Below, piece after piece: positions 18,208 to 27,136 of a stretch of 64,000 nt of DNA. Each line of letters starts with the position of its first letter. The stretch's first letter is position 1. Origin of the DNA: Halothermothrix orenii H 168 (GTDB taxonomy: Bacteria > Bacillota > Halanaerobiia > Halanaerobiales > Halothermotrichaceae); contig NC_011899.1 in the NCBI RefSeq assembly GCF_000020485.1, forward strand, positions 1,520,501 to 1,584,500, in the 5' to 3' direction. The notes under the pieces were generated by a model. The model was not told the origin of the DNA and made no database searches. It worked only from the letters and a program-made list of their open reading frames with translations. The translations under genes were made by a program, and so were the position numbers.

Positions 18208-18852
18208 ATGAGAATTCCAGACCATATCGGAGTTATACCAGATGGAAACCGACGCTGGGCTTTAAGTCATGGTTTAACCAGGGAAAAAGGCTATGCCAGT
18301 GGCCTTAAACCGGGTCTTGAAGTTTTTAAATTATGTAAAAAAGTGGGGGTTAAAGAATTAACCTTTTATGGGTTCACTATGGACAACACCAAAAGACCGT
18401 CTACCCAGACAGAGGCCTTCACAAAGGCCTGTATTGATGCTGTCGAAATGTTATCCCGGGAAGATGCTTCCTTACTGGTAGTAGGAAATACTGAATCCCC
18501 TAAATTCCCCAGAGAATTACTTAAATACACAAGAAAACGACATAAATTTGGCAAGGGGGGACTGAAGGTTAACTTCCTTGTCAATTACGGCTGGCACTGG
18601 GATCTTTATAATCTCAAACAAAAGAAAGTTAAGAAAAGTAAGTTACAGAAATACTTGAATTCCAGTGATATTTCAAGGGTAGATTTAATTATTCGCTGGG
18701 GTGGCAGGAGAAGGCTGAGCGGTTTTCTGCCGGTCCAGTCCATCTATGCCGACTTCTATGTCATTGACGATTACTGGCCCGATTTTAAACCTGAACATTT
18801 TTATGAAGCCCTTGCATGGTATGATAAGCAGGATATAACCCTGGGTGGATAA
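18208..18852 (+). CDS. divergent, short cis-prenyltransferase (UppS-like)
   Basis: A 214-residue homologue of undecaprenyl diphosphate synthase (normally about 240-255). Preserved: the catalytic Asp in 'PDGNRRW' (canonical MDGNGRW), 'LTFYGFTMDNTKRP' (canonical LTLYAFSxENWxRP) and 'LIIRWGGRRRLSGFLPVQ', keeping the two Arg and Ser that bind pyrophosphate in E. coli UppS (R194, R200, S202). Changed: E198 becomes Arg and the Mg-binding E213 becomes Asp ('YADFYV'). This is likely a paralogue with a different chain length or substrate, with the housekeeping uppS elsewhere. AGGGGGGAAAA precedes the ATG. It converges on ptsH with only 4 bases between. Confidence 0.8.
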   Translation: MRIPDHIGVIPDGNRRWALSHGLTREKGYASGLKPGLEVFKLCKKVGVKELTFYGFTMDNTKRPSTQTEAFTKACIDAVEMLSREDASLLVVGNTESPKFPRELLKYTRKRHKFGKGGLKVNFLVNYGWHWDLYNLKQKKVKKSKLQKYLNSSDISRVDLIIRWGGRRRLSGFLPVQSIYADFYVIDDYWPDFKPEHFYEALAWYDKQDITLGG

Positions 18853-18856
18853 AAAA

Positions 18857-19123
18857 TCAACTTTTTACAAGACCGGCTTGAAAGAAATCAATTAGTTCCT
18901 GACGGGCCTTTTCTTCATCAGGCCCGTCTATTTTCAGGGTAATTTTGTCACCCCTCCTGATTCCCAGACTCATTACCCCCATAATACTTTTTCCATCAGC
19001 CCTGAGGTCCTTAAAAATAATTTCAATATTACTGCGATAACTATTTGCCTTTTTAACAAATTTTGATGCAGGCCTGGCATGTAATCCCTCTTCATTTTTT
19101 ACCTTAATATGCTCTGTAATCAT
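18857..19123 (-). CDS. ptsH: phosphocarrier protein HPr
   Basis: An 88-residue HPr. His15 in 'GLHARPA' accepts phosphate from enzyme I. Ser46 in 'GKSIMGVMSLG' is the HPr-kinase regulatory site used in Firmicute catabolite repression through CcpA. Both are present, so HPr here can work in carbon control as well as transport. The protein ends 'FFQAGLVKS'. It is a single-gene unit facing the cis-prenyltransferase gene, without an obvious terminator in the 4-base gap. Confidence 0.97.
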   Translation of the reverse strand: MITEHIKVKNEEGLHARPASKFVKKANSYRSNIEIIFKDLRADGKSIMGVMSLGIRRGDKITLKIDGPDEEKARQELIDFFQAGLVKS

Positions 19124-19289
19124 TAACTTAAACCTTCCTTTTTATATTAAGTTTATATTAAGTTTATATTAATCTTATGTTCTAAACTATATTTTTCGAT
19201 AAACTTCTAATACTATCTATAGTAATTAAAATAGCCCGAAAATATAAAAAGTATGTATACCCTGAATTAATAAATCCGGGGTGTAGTAG

Positions 19290-19367
19290 ATGAAAGCAAC
19301 AGTAATTTTCCAGCTGGAACCGGAGATTAATTTACCAAATTTACATAATAATAAATTTATAAATTAA
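19290..19367 (+). other. possible 25-codon mini-ORF or gene remnant
   Basis: ATG 19290 follows CCGGGGTG and reads 25 codons ('MKATVIFQLEPEINLP...') to TAA. The opening resembles the start of Cas6-type RAMP nucleases (a beta strand followed by 'INLP'), but it is far too short to be one and nothing else CRISPR-like is here. It could be a fossil or chance. Confidence 0.15.
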
Positions 19368-19370
19368 TTT

Positions 19371-20231
19371 TTAGTGACTACGAATAAAGGTTACCCGGTA
19401 AATACCACCCAGAATAAATACCCCCCCAATAATGTTTGAAAATGTAATCACTTCATTTAACAGTAACCAGGCGAATATAGTTGTAAGTACAGGCTCCCCG
19501 AGTATAGCAAGGGATACAACTGTAGATGAAACCCTCCGTACCGACCAGTTTAAGAGGGAGTGTCCCACCAGGGTAGGACCGAGGGCCAGGCCTATAAAAC
19601 ACAAATAATTAATAGTACCATACCCGGTCAACGGGAGGTCTAATACTAAAACAATTATTCCCAGAAAAAGAGTGGCATAGGAATAGACAACATAGAGATA
19701 TGGGAAATAATCCAGCTTTTTTCGCAGACTTCTACCGGCAAAAAGGTAACTGGCTGCAAAAAAAGATGCACTTACAGCCAGTAAATCTCCGATAACCCTT
19801 GAAAATAATAATTCCAGGTCACCGTAACTAATAATAATACTACCCACAAGGGCCATAACAATACCAATAAGAACCCCTTCCTGCATATCTTCCCTGGCAA
19901 ATAAAAACTCAAGGAGTAATGTAAACAGAGGCTGTAAGGCAATAAATATAACTGCACTGGCCACACTGGTATACTCAAAGGCAGTAATCCATAAAATAAA
20001 ATGTCCGGCCAGTAATAAACCCACCAGCATAGGCCGGTAATCTAAAAATATCTTCCAGTTATTATACTTAAGAAAAAAAACAGGTGTCAGTATTAAAGCA
20101 CTGAGAAACATTCTATAAAAGGCTACAATTAATGGTGGTGCAGTGGCTACTTTAATTAATATGCCTGAAAATGAAAGGATAACAACTGCAATACCAAGGA
20201 TTAAGTATAGTCTCTTCTCTGTCTCAGACAT
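19371..20231 (-). CDS. EamA (DMT superfamily) transporter
   Basis: A 286-residue protein with ten hydrophobic segments arranged as two EamA repeats (about 8-135 and 150-282). It belongs to the drug/metabolite transporter superfamily, usually exporters of amino acids, sugars or metabolites. The start 'MSETEKRLYLILGIAVVILSFSGILIK' and the mid-repeat 'PLFTLLLEFLFAREDMQEGVLIGIVMALVGSIIISYG' are typical. The ATG at 20231 has AAAGGAGG upstream. Substrate not predictable. It is monocistronic by position. Confidence 0.88.
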   Translation of the reverse strand: MSETEKRLYLILGIAVVILSFSGILIKVATAPPLIVAFYRMFLSALILTPVFFLKYNNWKIFLDYRPMLVGLLLAGHFILWITAFEYTSVASAVIFIALQPLFTLLLEFLFAREDMQEGVLIGIVMALVGSIIISYGDLELLFSRVIGDLLAVSASFFAASYLFAGRSLRKKLDYFPYLYVVYSYATLFLGIIVLVLDLPLTGYGTINYLCFIGLALGPTLVGHSLLNWSVRRVSSTVVSLAILGEPVLTTIFAWLLLNEVITFSNIIGGVFILGGIYRVTFIRSH

Positions 20232-20558
20232 TAAGAACCTCCTTTACTTCTTACATTAATACAGAATAATTTTAGTTTGTAATCTAAAAAAATAACCAAT
20301 TGTTAAATAAAACCAATTGTTAAAACCTTATTATTTAGATATACAAAACTCTACTTTATTCTTCTGCACAAAAGCCTCAACTCCTCTAAATAATAATTCT
20401 GAAAAAAGAAACCTCCTGACAAATGTCAGGAGGTTGAGGTTATAGTTTAGAACATTATTTAATTTTTACAGACCAACAGAATTTCATTTTTATAAACCAA
20501 TAGAGGTTTCCAAATATGGGTTTTATTTTATCTAAATTCAGGATTACTTATGATTAAT
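20232..20558. other. intergenic stretch between lacI-type gene and EamA gene
   Basis: It contains the strong terminator at 20402-20434 that ends the chemoreceptor-lacI transcript, and AT-rich sequence upstream of the EamA gene. No further gene seen. Confidence 0.6.
20402..20434 (-). terminator. intrinsic terminator after the LacI-family gene
   Basis: Near-perfect minus-strand stem ACCTCCTGACA / TGTCAGGAGGT followed by TTCTTTTTT. It closes the sugar regulon transcript. Confidence 0.9.
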
Positions 20559-21560
20559 TTAAGCTGACTCTCTCACCATTAACTCCGGTGGTAGTAAGAC
20601 ATGTTTATCCTTGACATTTTCACCATTAATCAACTTAATAAGAAGATTTAAAGCCACCCTTCCCATCTGCCGGCTGGGTATTTTTATGGTACTTAAAGGA
20701 GGTTCAATAAATTCCCCCAGCTTAATACCATCATATCCCATAACCGCTATATCTTCCGGTATTGAGAGGCCTTTTTCCTTCAGAGCCTTTATAACCCCGA
20801 AGGCCATCAAATCATTGGCTACAAAAATAGCTGTAAAATCGTTCCTCTTTTCCAATAACTTTAGAACAGCAGAATAGGCCCCCTCTTCGGTAAAATCAGC
20901 ATAACAGACTAGATTTTTATCAATGGTTAAACCGTAATTTTCCAGGGCTTTTTTATAACCTAAATACCTGTATTTACCGGCCACCAGGTCGGGAGACCCG
21001 GCAACAGTAGCTATTTTTTTATGACCGGACTTAATCAAGTATTCCATTGCAAGATAGGATCCCCTTATATTATCAGTTTCTACCCAGTAAACATCGTCTT
21101 TATCCATGGGATTTCCCAGAAACACAAAGGGAATTTCCTTTTCTTTTAAGTATTTAATCCTGGGGTCATCGATTTTTGGTTCAGTCAAAATTACCCCGTC
21201 GACCGTATTTTTGTTTATAACCTGACCAAGGTTTTGAATTTCCTTCCTGGCAAGATTGGGGAGGGTCAGGCTATATCCCTTTTCAACAGCTATTTCTCCT
21301 ATTCCCTGGAGGAATTCCAGGAAAAAGGGGTCAGCTACTGTTCTGGGGAAAGTTGGTAGTACAACCCCTATTATATTGGTATTCTTTTTGGCCAGAGCCT
21401 GAGCAACCTGATGGGGACGATAATTCATTTCCCTGGCTATCTTAACAACCTTTTTTCTGGTTTCTTCATTAACCCGGGGATCATTACTCAGGGCCCTGGA
21501 AACCGTTGATTTAGATACTTTGGCAGCTTTTGCTATATCTTTCATTGTTATTTTATCCAT
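20559..21560 (-). CDS. LacI-family repressor of the sugar regulon
   Basis: A 333-residue repressor from ATG 21560, 5 bases behind GGGTGGT; the open frame runs 15 codons further upstream without a ribosome site. The N-terminal HTH 'TMKDIAKAAKVSKSTVSRALSNDPRVNEETRKKV' is followed by the hinge-region 'MNYRPHQVAQAL' and a periplasmic-binding-protein-like effector domain. It lies 76 bases downstream of the chemoreceptor gene and downstream of the ABC importer, so the natural effector is the imported disaccharide or its product. The three CAACCGGTTG palindromes upstream of the phosphorylase and binding-protein genes have the LacI-type central CG and are its likely operators. Confidence 0.92.
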   Translation of the reverse strand: MDKITMKDIAKAAKVSKSTVSRALSNDPRVNEETRKKVVKIAREMNYRPHQVAQALAKKNTNIIGVVLPTFPRTVADPFFLEFLQGIGEIAVEKGYSLTLPNLARKEIQNLGQVINKNTVDGVILTEPKIDDPRIKYLKEKEIPFVFLGNPMDKDDVYWVETDNIRGSYLAMEYLIKSGHKKIATVAGSPDLVAGKYRYLGYKKALENYGLTIDKNLVCYADFTEEGAYSAVLKLLEKRNDFTAIFVANDLMAFGVIKALKEKGLSIPEDIAVMGYDGIKLGEFIEPPLSTIKIPSRQMGRVALNLLIKLINGENVKDKHVLLPPELMVRESA

Positions 21561-21636
21561 AGATACCACCCAGAATATTATACATAATTTTACTAAAAAA
21601 TTCAATTAAATATATTTTGATAGTGTTAACAACATT

Positions 21637-23685
21637 TTATTTCAATATAAATTTACTTACCAGCATCTCCAGTTGATTAGCCATAACCGAGAGGTCATCA
21701 GCTGCCTCCGAAATATGTTTAACAAATCGGCTGTGTTCCTTATTCAATTCAACAGCCTTTCTGGTCTGGCTGGCATTATTTTGAGCTATTCCATTAATTT
21801 CATCGATAGCACTGGCTACATTCCTGGTACCCTCTAGCTGTTCTTCAATATAGGTGTGTATCTCCTCAGACACGTGTTTGGCATTGGTTATTACCTGCTG
21901 GATCTCATCCAGAACATGTTTTGCACCGGTAACATCTTCTTCACTATTATTAATAAGCTGACTACTTTTATCCATTGATTCAACAACACTCTTCATGGCT
22001 TCATTGATTTCACCAAAGATATTATTAACTTCTTCAAGAAATTTATTTGATTCATCAGCCAGTCTTTTTATTTCCTCAGCCACTACGGCAAACCCTCGAC
22101 CGGCCTCACCGGCCCTGGCTGCTTCAATAGAGGCATTTAAGGATAGCAGGGTTGTTTCTTCATTGAGGTAGTTGATAGCTTCAATTATGTTATTTATCTT
22201 CTTAACCTTCCCTTCCAGGGAAGCCACCCTTGAATTGGTTTTCTTAACTTCTTCCATTACAACCTGCATATTTCGGGATACCCTGTCCATAACCTCCAGA
22301 CTCGTATGGGACTTGTTATAGGCCCCCTCTATCGAATCTATAATCCTCGTAGAACCCTGGCTTACATTTTTAGCCTGTTTATTGATATCACTTAAAAGTT
22401 CAGTAGTTTTACTGATCTGTCGGGCCTGGGCTTCGGTCCCATTTGCTATTTCCCCACTGGCCGCAGCCACTTCCTGAGAAGCCTCACTGGCTTTACTCGA
22501 ATTTTTGGAAAGACCTGTTGACATCCTGAGGATATCCCGGGAGGACTCGACCAGGCTTTCTACCATCTTTCGCAGATTTGTAATCATCTTATTAAAATTA
22601 TCTGTTAATACCGCCAGCTGATCTCCAGTTCCAGTGGTAACAGTCTGGGTTAAATCCCCGGCAGCTACCTTTTTTGTTGCTTTAGTAATTTTATTAAGAG
22701 GTACTGTGATACTCCTTGATATAAGACTGATTATTATAAATGATATAATAGTAAACAGTGCAGCAGACATAAGTGTTTTAATTAATAAGTTATGTTTTGT
22801 AACATTCACATGACCCTGGGAGGCCATCAACACAAAATAACCGATTGGTTGACTGAAATAATCTTTAAGAGGGATATAATTTATTAGATATGACTCGCCC
22901 CCTATTGTCTTCTTATCGATCAGGTAATTAAGGGAAGCTTTGTTGTTAAATTGTTTTCTCACATCTTCAGTAATGAGGTTTATATTTTTAAGACTTTCTG
23001 AGGATACATTTCCCAATACAAGTTTTTTGTTACTGTATAACTGCACAGAAGTTCCTGTATTTTTGGCCAGGTTATTCAACAACTTAATGTTAATATACTG
23101 GCTAACAATAACTGCTCCGAGATACTTATTACCATCCTTTACTCCACAGATAGCATTCAGCTGTATATTAGAACCATTACGGGTCAGAAATGGTATAGCT
23201 ATTCCCTGTTTAACCAGCATAGAGAGCATATTTGCCGTTTTACTTTTATCCCGTAATCCTGTAACTCCCGTCGCTGACACTACTTTAAAGTCCTGATCCC
23301 TTAACTCAATACCACCAACCTGTAGTTCCTGTTTTAACTCAGAAAGAATATCATCATTACCTGATCCCCTGAGAAGTTTTTTAACCTCCTCCAGCCTGGC
23401 AATAGTCTTACTATAACCGGTATATTTACTTTTCGTCTCTTCCAGCATACTGTGAACCACATTATAATTCTCTATTAGCTTCTCTTTCTGCTTGCTACTT
23501 ACATAATTTGAAAAAGTATTTATAGACTGCCAGGAACTTAAAGCAACTATAGAAATAATCAAAATTAAACTGAAAACCATCAGGCGTTTTCCAATATTAA
23601 TCCTTGTTAAAATCTTAATAAAGAAAGATTCTAATCTTCCGAAAATTGCTTTTAATAAGTAAAAAATCCGGTTGTTTGTCATCAC
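21637..23685 (-). CDS. methyl-accepting chemotaxis protein
   Basis: A 682-residue chemoreceptor. One membrane span at about 33-50 is followed by an extracytoplasmic sensing region (about 55-305, Cache-like: '[16 protein letters not shown]', '[22 protein letters not shown]'). A second span (about 310-330) leads into a HAMP domain ('[27 protein letters not shown]') and the cytoplasmic signalling coiled coil with the conserved tip '[27 protein letters not shown]'. The gene sits between the sugar ABC importer and its LacI regulator, suggesting taxis toward the same sugar. A 196-base gap separates it from the permease gene, so it may have its own promoter. Confidence 0.93.
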   Translation of the reverse strand: MMTNNRIFYLLKAIFGRLESFFIKILTRINIGKRLMVFSLILIISIVALSSWQSINTFSNYVSSKQKEKLIENYNVVHSMLEETKSKYTGYSKTIARLEEVKKLLRGSGNDDILSELKQELQVGGIELRDQDFKVVSATGVTGLRDKSKTANMLSMLVKQGIAIPFLTRNGSNIQLNAICGVKDGNKYLGAVIVSQYINIKLLNNLAKNTGTSVQLYSNKKLVLGNVSSESLKNINLITEDVRKQFNNKASLNYLIDKKTIGGESYLINYIPLKDYFSQPIGYFVLMASQGHVNVTKHNLLIKTLMSAALFTIISFIIISLISRSITVPLNKITKATKKVAAGDLTQTVTTGTGDQLAVLTDNFNKMITNLRKMVESLVESSRDILRMSTGLSKNSSKASEASQEVAAASGEIANGTEAQARQISKTTELLSDINKQAKNVSQGSTRIIDSIEGAYNKSHTSLEVMDRVSRNMQVVMEEVKKTNSRVASLEGKVKKINNIIEAINYLNEETTLLSLNASIEAARAGEAGRGFAVVAEEIKRLADESNKFLEEVNNIFGEINEAMKSVVESMDKSSQLINNSEEDVTGAKHVLDEIQQVITNAKHVSEEIHTYIEEQLEGTRNVASAIDEINGIAQNNASQTRKAVELNKEHSRFVKHISEAADDLSVMANQLEMLVSKFILK

Positions 23686-23881
23686 TACCTCTCCTACTCC
23701 CCTTAAATTTTAATTATTAAGACCGGACTACTCTCTTTGAACAGACAGACCATCCCCTGGTTTTTACCTGTATTAACTTATACCCATATTTAATATAAAA
23801 AAAGGTAAAAAACCACCTCCCTCTATACTAAATTTAATTTAATATAAGCACGTCTGACATTTTTATCTTTTTATAACATAA

Positions 23882-24736
23882 TTAACCTTTAACTGAACCA
23901 GCCAGAATACCTCTAACAAAGTACCGCTGTAAAGTAAAGAATATTATCAAAGGAACAATCATAGAAACAAAGGCAGCTGATGTTAAGAGGTGCCAGTTCT
24001 GACCATAGGAACCAACCAGACTTGATAACTTAACAGTAAGTGGAGCTACCCTGTCAAAGCCACCAAGGTATATTAAAGCCACCAAAAGGTCATTCCAGAC
24101 CCACAGGAACTGGAATATAATCAGGGAAGCAATGGCTGGAACTGATAACGGTAACGCCAGTTTATAAAAAACAGTCCAGACAGAAGCCCCATCTATATAG
24201 GCAGCTTCAAAAAGGTCCTGGGGTAAAGACTGGAAGAAATTATGAAGCATAAATACAGCAAATGGTAGGCCATAACCAGTGTGAACCAGCCATAATCCCA
24301 CAAAGGAACCCGACAGGTTCAGGGTATTATATAATTTTAAAACAGGTATAAAGGTCATCTGGAGGGGTACTACCAGTAGACTTACAATTAAACCATAAAA
24401 GAAACTTCTACCTTTAAAATGTAATCTGGAAAGGCCAAAGGCTGCAAAGGCAGCAACTGCAACAGGTATAAGGGTTCCCATAATAGTTATCAAAAAACTG
24501 TTTCTAAAGGCCATAGCCATTCCACCCTGTCCCAGTACCTTCTGGTAATTTTCAACAGTAAACTGGGTAAATTTAAGGGGACTGCTTAAAACACTCCACC
24601 ATCCAGTTTTACTTACATCCTGGGCTGGACGGAAGGAAGTAATCAAAAGCCCCAGTGTTGGTAAAATCCAGACCAACATAAAGACTATAATTACAATGTT
24701 TAATATAATTTTAGGGGTTGCTTTCTTTAAATTCAT
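23882..24736 (-). CDS. sugar ABC transporter permease (MalG type)
   Basis: A 284-residue inner-membrane permease with six predicted spans and the EAA loop 'DLFEAAYIDGASVWTVFYKLALPLSVPAIASL' (about 187-218) that contacts the ATPase. It belongs to the carbohydrate uptake CUT1 family. Its start ATG shares a base with the stop of the partner permease (24736), indicating tight coupling. No ATPase gene is in the cluster, so a shared MsmK/MalK-type ATPase must be encoded elsewhere, as is usual in Firmicutes. Confidence 0.94.
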   Translation of the reverse strand: MNLKKATPKIILNIVIIVFMLVWILPTLGLLITSFRPAQDVSKTGWWSVLSSPLKFTQFTVENYQKVLGQGGMAMAFRNSFLITIMGTLIPVAVAAFAAFGLSRLHFKGRSFFYGLIVSLLVVPLQMTFIPVLKLYNTLNLSGSFVGLWLVHTGYGLPFAVFMLHNFFQSLPQDLFEAAYIDGASVWTVFYKLALPLSVPAIASLIIFQFLWVWNDLLVALIYLGGFDRVAPLTVKLSSLVGSYGQNWHLLTSAAFVSMIVPLIIFFTLQRYFVRGILAGSVKG

Positions 24737-25605
24737 TAGCTTTCATCCCCTTTCATCCGCTTCAGATTCATGGCTATTGCTGGAATAATTAGCATAAACA
24801 GAACTACCGCTATGGCACTTGCCCTGCCATAGTTCCGGTACTGGAACATCTCTTTATACATCCTGTTGGCAATAACCTCTGTTTTAAAGTTACCATTGGT
24901 CATTACATATACAATATCAAAGATTTTGAGAACATTAACAACCATGGTAGTAGCTACAACGGCGATCGTTGATTTCATTGATGGGATAATGATGTGACGA
25001 AATACCTGCCATTCATTAGCTCCATCAACTCGCCCGGCTTCCAGTAATTCTTTGGGTATACCTTTATAGGCCGCTGATAATATAACCATACAGAATCCGG
25101 TCCAGATCCAGATACCGACAAAAATTAAAGCCAGGTTATTAAGCCATGGCCCCTGTATTAGCCATCCTTTGGGCTGAAAGCCAAAAGTAACTAATATCTG
25201 GTTCAACAAACCGATCTGGTTAATTCCTGGCGGACGATAGGTATATACGAATTTCCAGACAACACCGGCTCCAACCATGGAAATGGCCATGGGCATGAAT
25301 ATAACCGATTTTGCCAGCTTTTCATATTTTATCCTGTCTACCAGGATAGCCAGTATTAAACCAAATCCAACTGTACATAGAGTAAAAACAATCAACCACA
25401 ACAGATTATTTTTAAAAGAAATCAACATGGGCCGGGATGTAAAAGCATAAATAAAATTCCTTAACCCGACAAAATTCTCTCCCGAATTATCCATAAAACT
25501 GATAACTATAGTATGCAAAGACGGATACAACAAATATACTGTTATGAAAAAAAGGGCGGGCCCTACGAAGAGGGCCACCCATAATTTATTTCTTTTTTTA
25601 TCCAT
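24736..25605 (-). CDS. sugar ABC transporter permease (MalF type)
   Basis: A 289-residue partner permease of the CUT1 importer with six spans. The first is 'LWVALFVGPALFFITVYLLYPSLH' and the EAA loop is 'KELLEAGRVDGANEWQVFRHIIIPSMKSTIAVV'. It is 23 bases downstream of the binding-protein gene and overlaps the next permease by one base. Together with the binding protein it should import a disaccharide or related oligosaccharide. Confidence 0.94.
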   Translation of the reverse strand: MDKKRNKLWVALFVGPALFFITVYLLYPSLHTIVISFMDNSGENFVGLRNFIYAFTSRPMLISFKNNLLWLIVFTLCTVGFGLILAILVDRIKYEKLAKSVIFMPMAISMVGAGVVWKFVYTYRPPGINQIGLLNQILVTFGFQPKGWLIQGPWLNNLALIFVGIWIWTGFCMVILSAAYKGIPKELLEAGRVDGANEWQVFRHIIIPSMKSTIAVVATTMVVNVLKIFDIVYVMTNGNFKTEVIANRMYKEMFQYRNYGRASAIAVVLFMLIIPAIAMNLKRMKGDES

Positions 25606-25628
25606 TACTGACTTCCCCCTAATATGTT

Positions 25629-26927
25629 TTAGTCTGTAGTTTTTCCGGAATCGTAGGCATCATCAGCAACAGATTCGATATGTTCCAGAACACTGTCAAG
25701 ATCCTGACCTCCAACATAATCCATTACACCCTGCCAGAAGGCACCAGAACCAACAGCCTTGGGCATCAGGTCAGAACCATCAAACCTGAATACATCTGCT
25801 TCCCTTAATCCTTTAGCGATATTCTTCATTAACTCACTGGAGTATACATTGAGGTCAATCCGTTTGTTGATACCGATTTTACTACCAACAGCCCCAATCC
25901 AGACCATCTGGGCTCCAGGAGAGGCGAGATATCTCATGAAAGCTCTGGCTTCAGGAGTATCATTAATCATACCCATCATATCAGCAGCACCAAGAACCGG
26001 AGTCCCTACTTCTTCGTTGATTGGGGGAAGAATGAAGCAGTTGTAGTCTTTACCGGCAACAAGGTCTGGATTATTATCTGTAATAAATCCAGTGATAAAG
26101 CTAGCCTGACGGTGCATATATGCCTGTGGAGGATTGGTGAACAGTGGGTTAGCAGCATCACCAAAGTTAGTAGCTAATACAGCAGTAGGTCCTCCCCAGG
26201 TGAATTTAGGATTACGGGCAATTTTACCAAAAATTTCAAAGGCTTTTTTAACCCTTTCGTCAGTCCAGGGAATATCGTGATTTACCCACTGGTCATAAAC
26301 TTCAGGACCGGCTGTTCTTAACATAATGTCTTCGATCCAGTCAGTTCCAGGCCAGCCACTGGCAGCACCGGATTCCAGACCGATAGACCATGGGATATCA
26401 CCTTTAGCAACCATGTTGTTCATTAATCTTTCCATCTCATCCCAGGTCTTGGGAATATCATAACCTTTAGCTTCAAACTGTTTCGGATTATACCAGACTA
26501 AACTCTTAACATCTGCAGAAATAAAAATTCCATATAGACCATCATTGTAGGAACCTAAGTCAATCCATGTCTGTCCGTAATCTTCCCTTAAGGTATCCAT
26601 ATCAAGAACTTTCCTCAGGTCAACCAGATGACCTTCAGCAGCAAGTTCTTTCATATTACCGGGATTGGGAAGGGCAACAATATCAGGCGGGTTTCCTGCT
26701 TCCAGACGTGTTGTTAACAGAGTGGGCAGGTCCCTTGTTCCTTCAAACTGAACATCAATTCCGGTTGCCGTTTCAAAAGTTTCAATAACCTTTTCAAAGG
26801 CATCCCTTTCATGGCCTCCCCAGACTCCCATAATTGTTAAAGTCTTGTCAGCAGCTAAAGCTGTGGAGGCAAAAGCCATTACAGAAACCAATACCAGGGT
26901 TAAAACTAAGGTTAAACCTTTTTTCAC
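25629..26927 (-). CDS. sugar ABC transporter substrate-binding protein
   Basis: A 432-residue extracytoplasmic binding protein (family 1) starting at GTG 26927, 6 bases behind GGGGGAG. The leader 'KKGLTLVLTLVLVSVMAFASTALA' ends in an ALA-A signal peptidase I site with no lipobox Cys, consistent with a soluble periplasmic protein in a diderm cell. The mature part begins 'DKTLTIMGVWGGHERDAFEKV', typical of glucoside-binding proteins. It has its own regulated upstream region with two CAACCGGTTG operators and heads the importer genes. Confidence 0.94.
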   Translation of the reverse strand: MKKGLTLVLTLVLVSVMAFASTALAADKTLTIMGVWGGHERDAFEKVIETFETATGIDVQFEGTRDLPTLLTTRLEAGNPPDIVALPNPGNMKELAAEGHLVDLRKVLDMDTLREDYGQTWIDLGSYNDGLYGIFISADVKSLVWYNPKQFEAKGYDIPKTWDEMERLMNNMVAKGDIPWSIGLESGAASGWPGTDWIEDIMLRTAGPEVYDQWVNHDIPWTDERVKKAFEIFGKIARNPKFTWGGPTAVLATNFGDAANPLFTNPPQAYMHRQASFITGFITDNNPDLVAGKDYNCFILPPINEEVGTPVLGAADMMGMINDTPEARAFMRYLASPGAQMVWIGAVGSKIGINKRIDLNVYSSELMKNIAKGLREADVFRFDGSDLMPKAVGSGAFWQGVMDYVGGQDLDSVLEHIESVADDAYDSGKTTD

Positions 26928-26971
26928 AATTAACTCCCCCTTATGTTTAATTTATTTATAAAAAATATGTG

Positions 26972-26981
26972 CAACCGGTTG
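26972..26981. promoter_or_regulatory. LacI-type operator O2 (CAACCGGTTG)
   Basis: Perfect 10-base palindrome 45 bases upstream of the binding-protein start. Identical to the sites at 27003 and 29490. Confidence 0.85.
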
Positions 26982-27002
26982 AAATAAGAAGTTTTTTAAA
27001 AA

Positions 27003-27012
27003 CAACCGGTTG
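27003..27012. promoter_or_regulatory. LacI-type operator O3 (CAACCGGTTG)
   Basis: Second perfect copy, exactly 31 bases (about three helical turns) from O2. The spacing puts both sites on one face of the DNA, as expected for cooperative repressor binding. Confidence 0.85.
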
Positions 27013-27136
27013 TAAAATTAGGGGTTATATTCTTATATGGCTTATCCCTAATTAATATATTATACATATTTTTTAAAAATCCTTCTTTTATCAGTTAAAT
27101 TTTTTTAATAATTTTTATTTGAAAAACATTTAGAAA

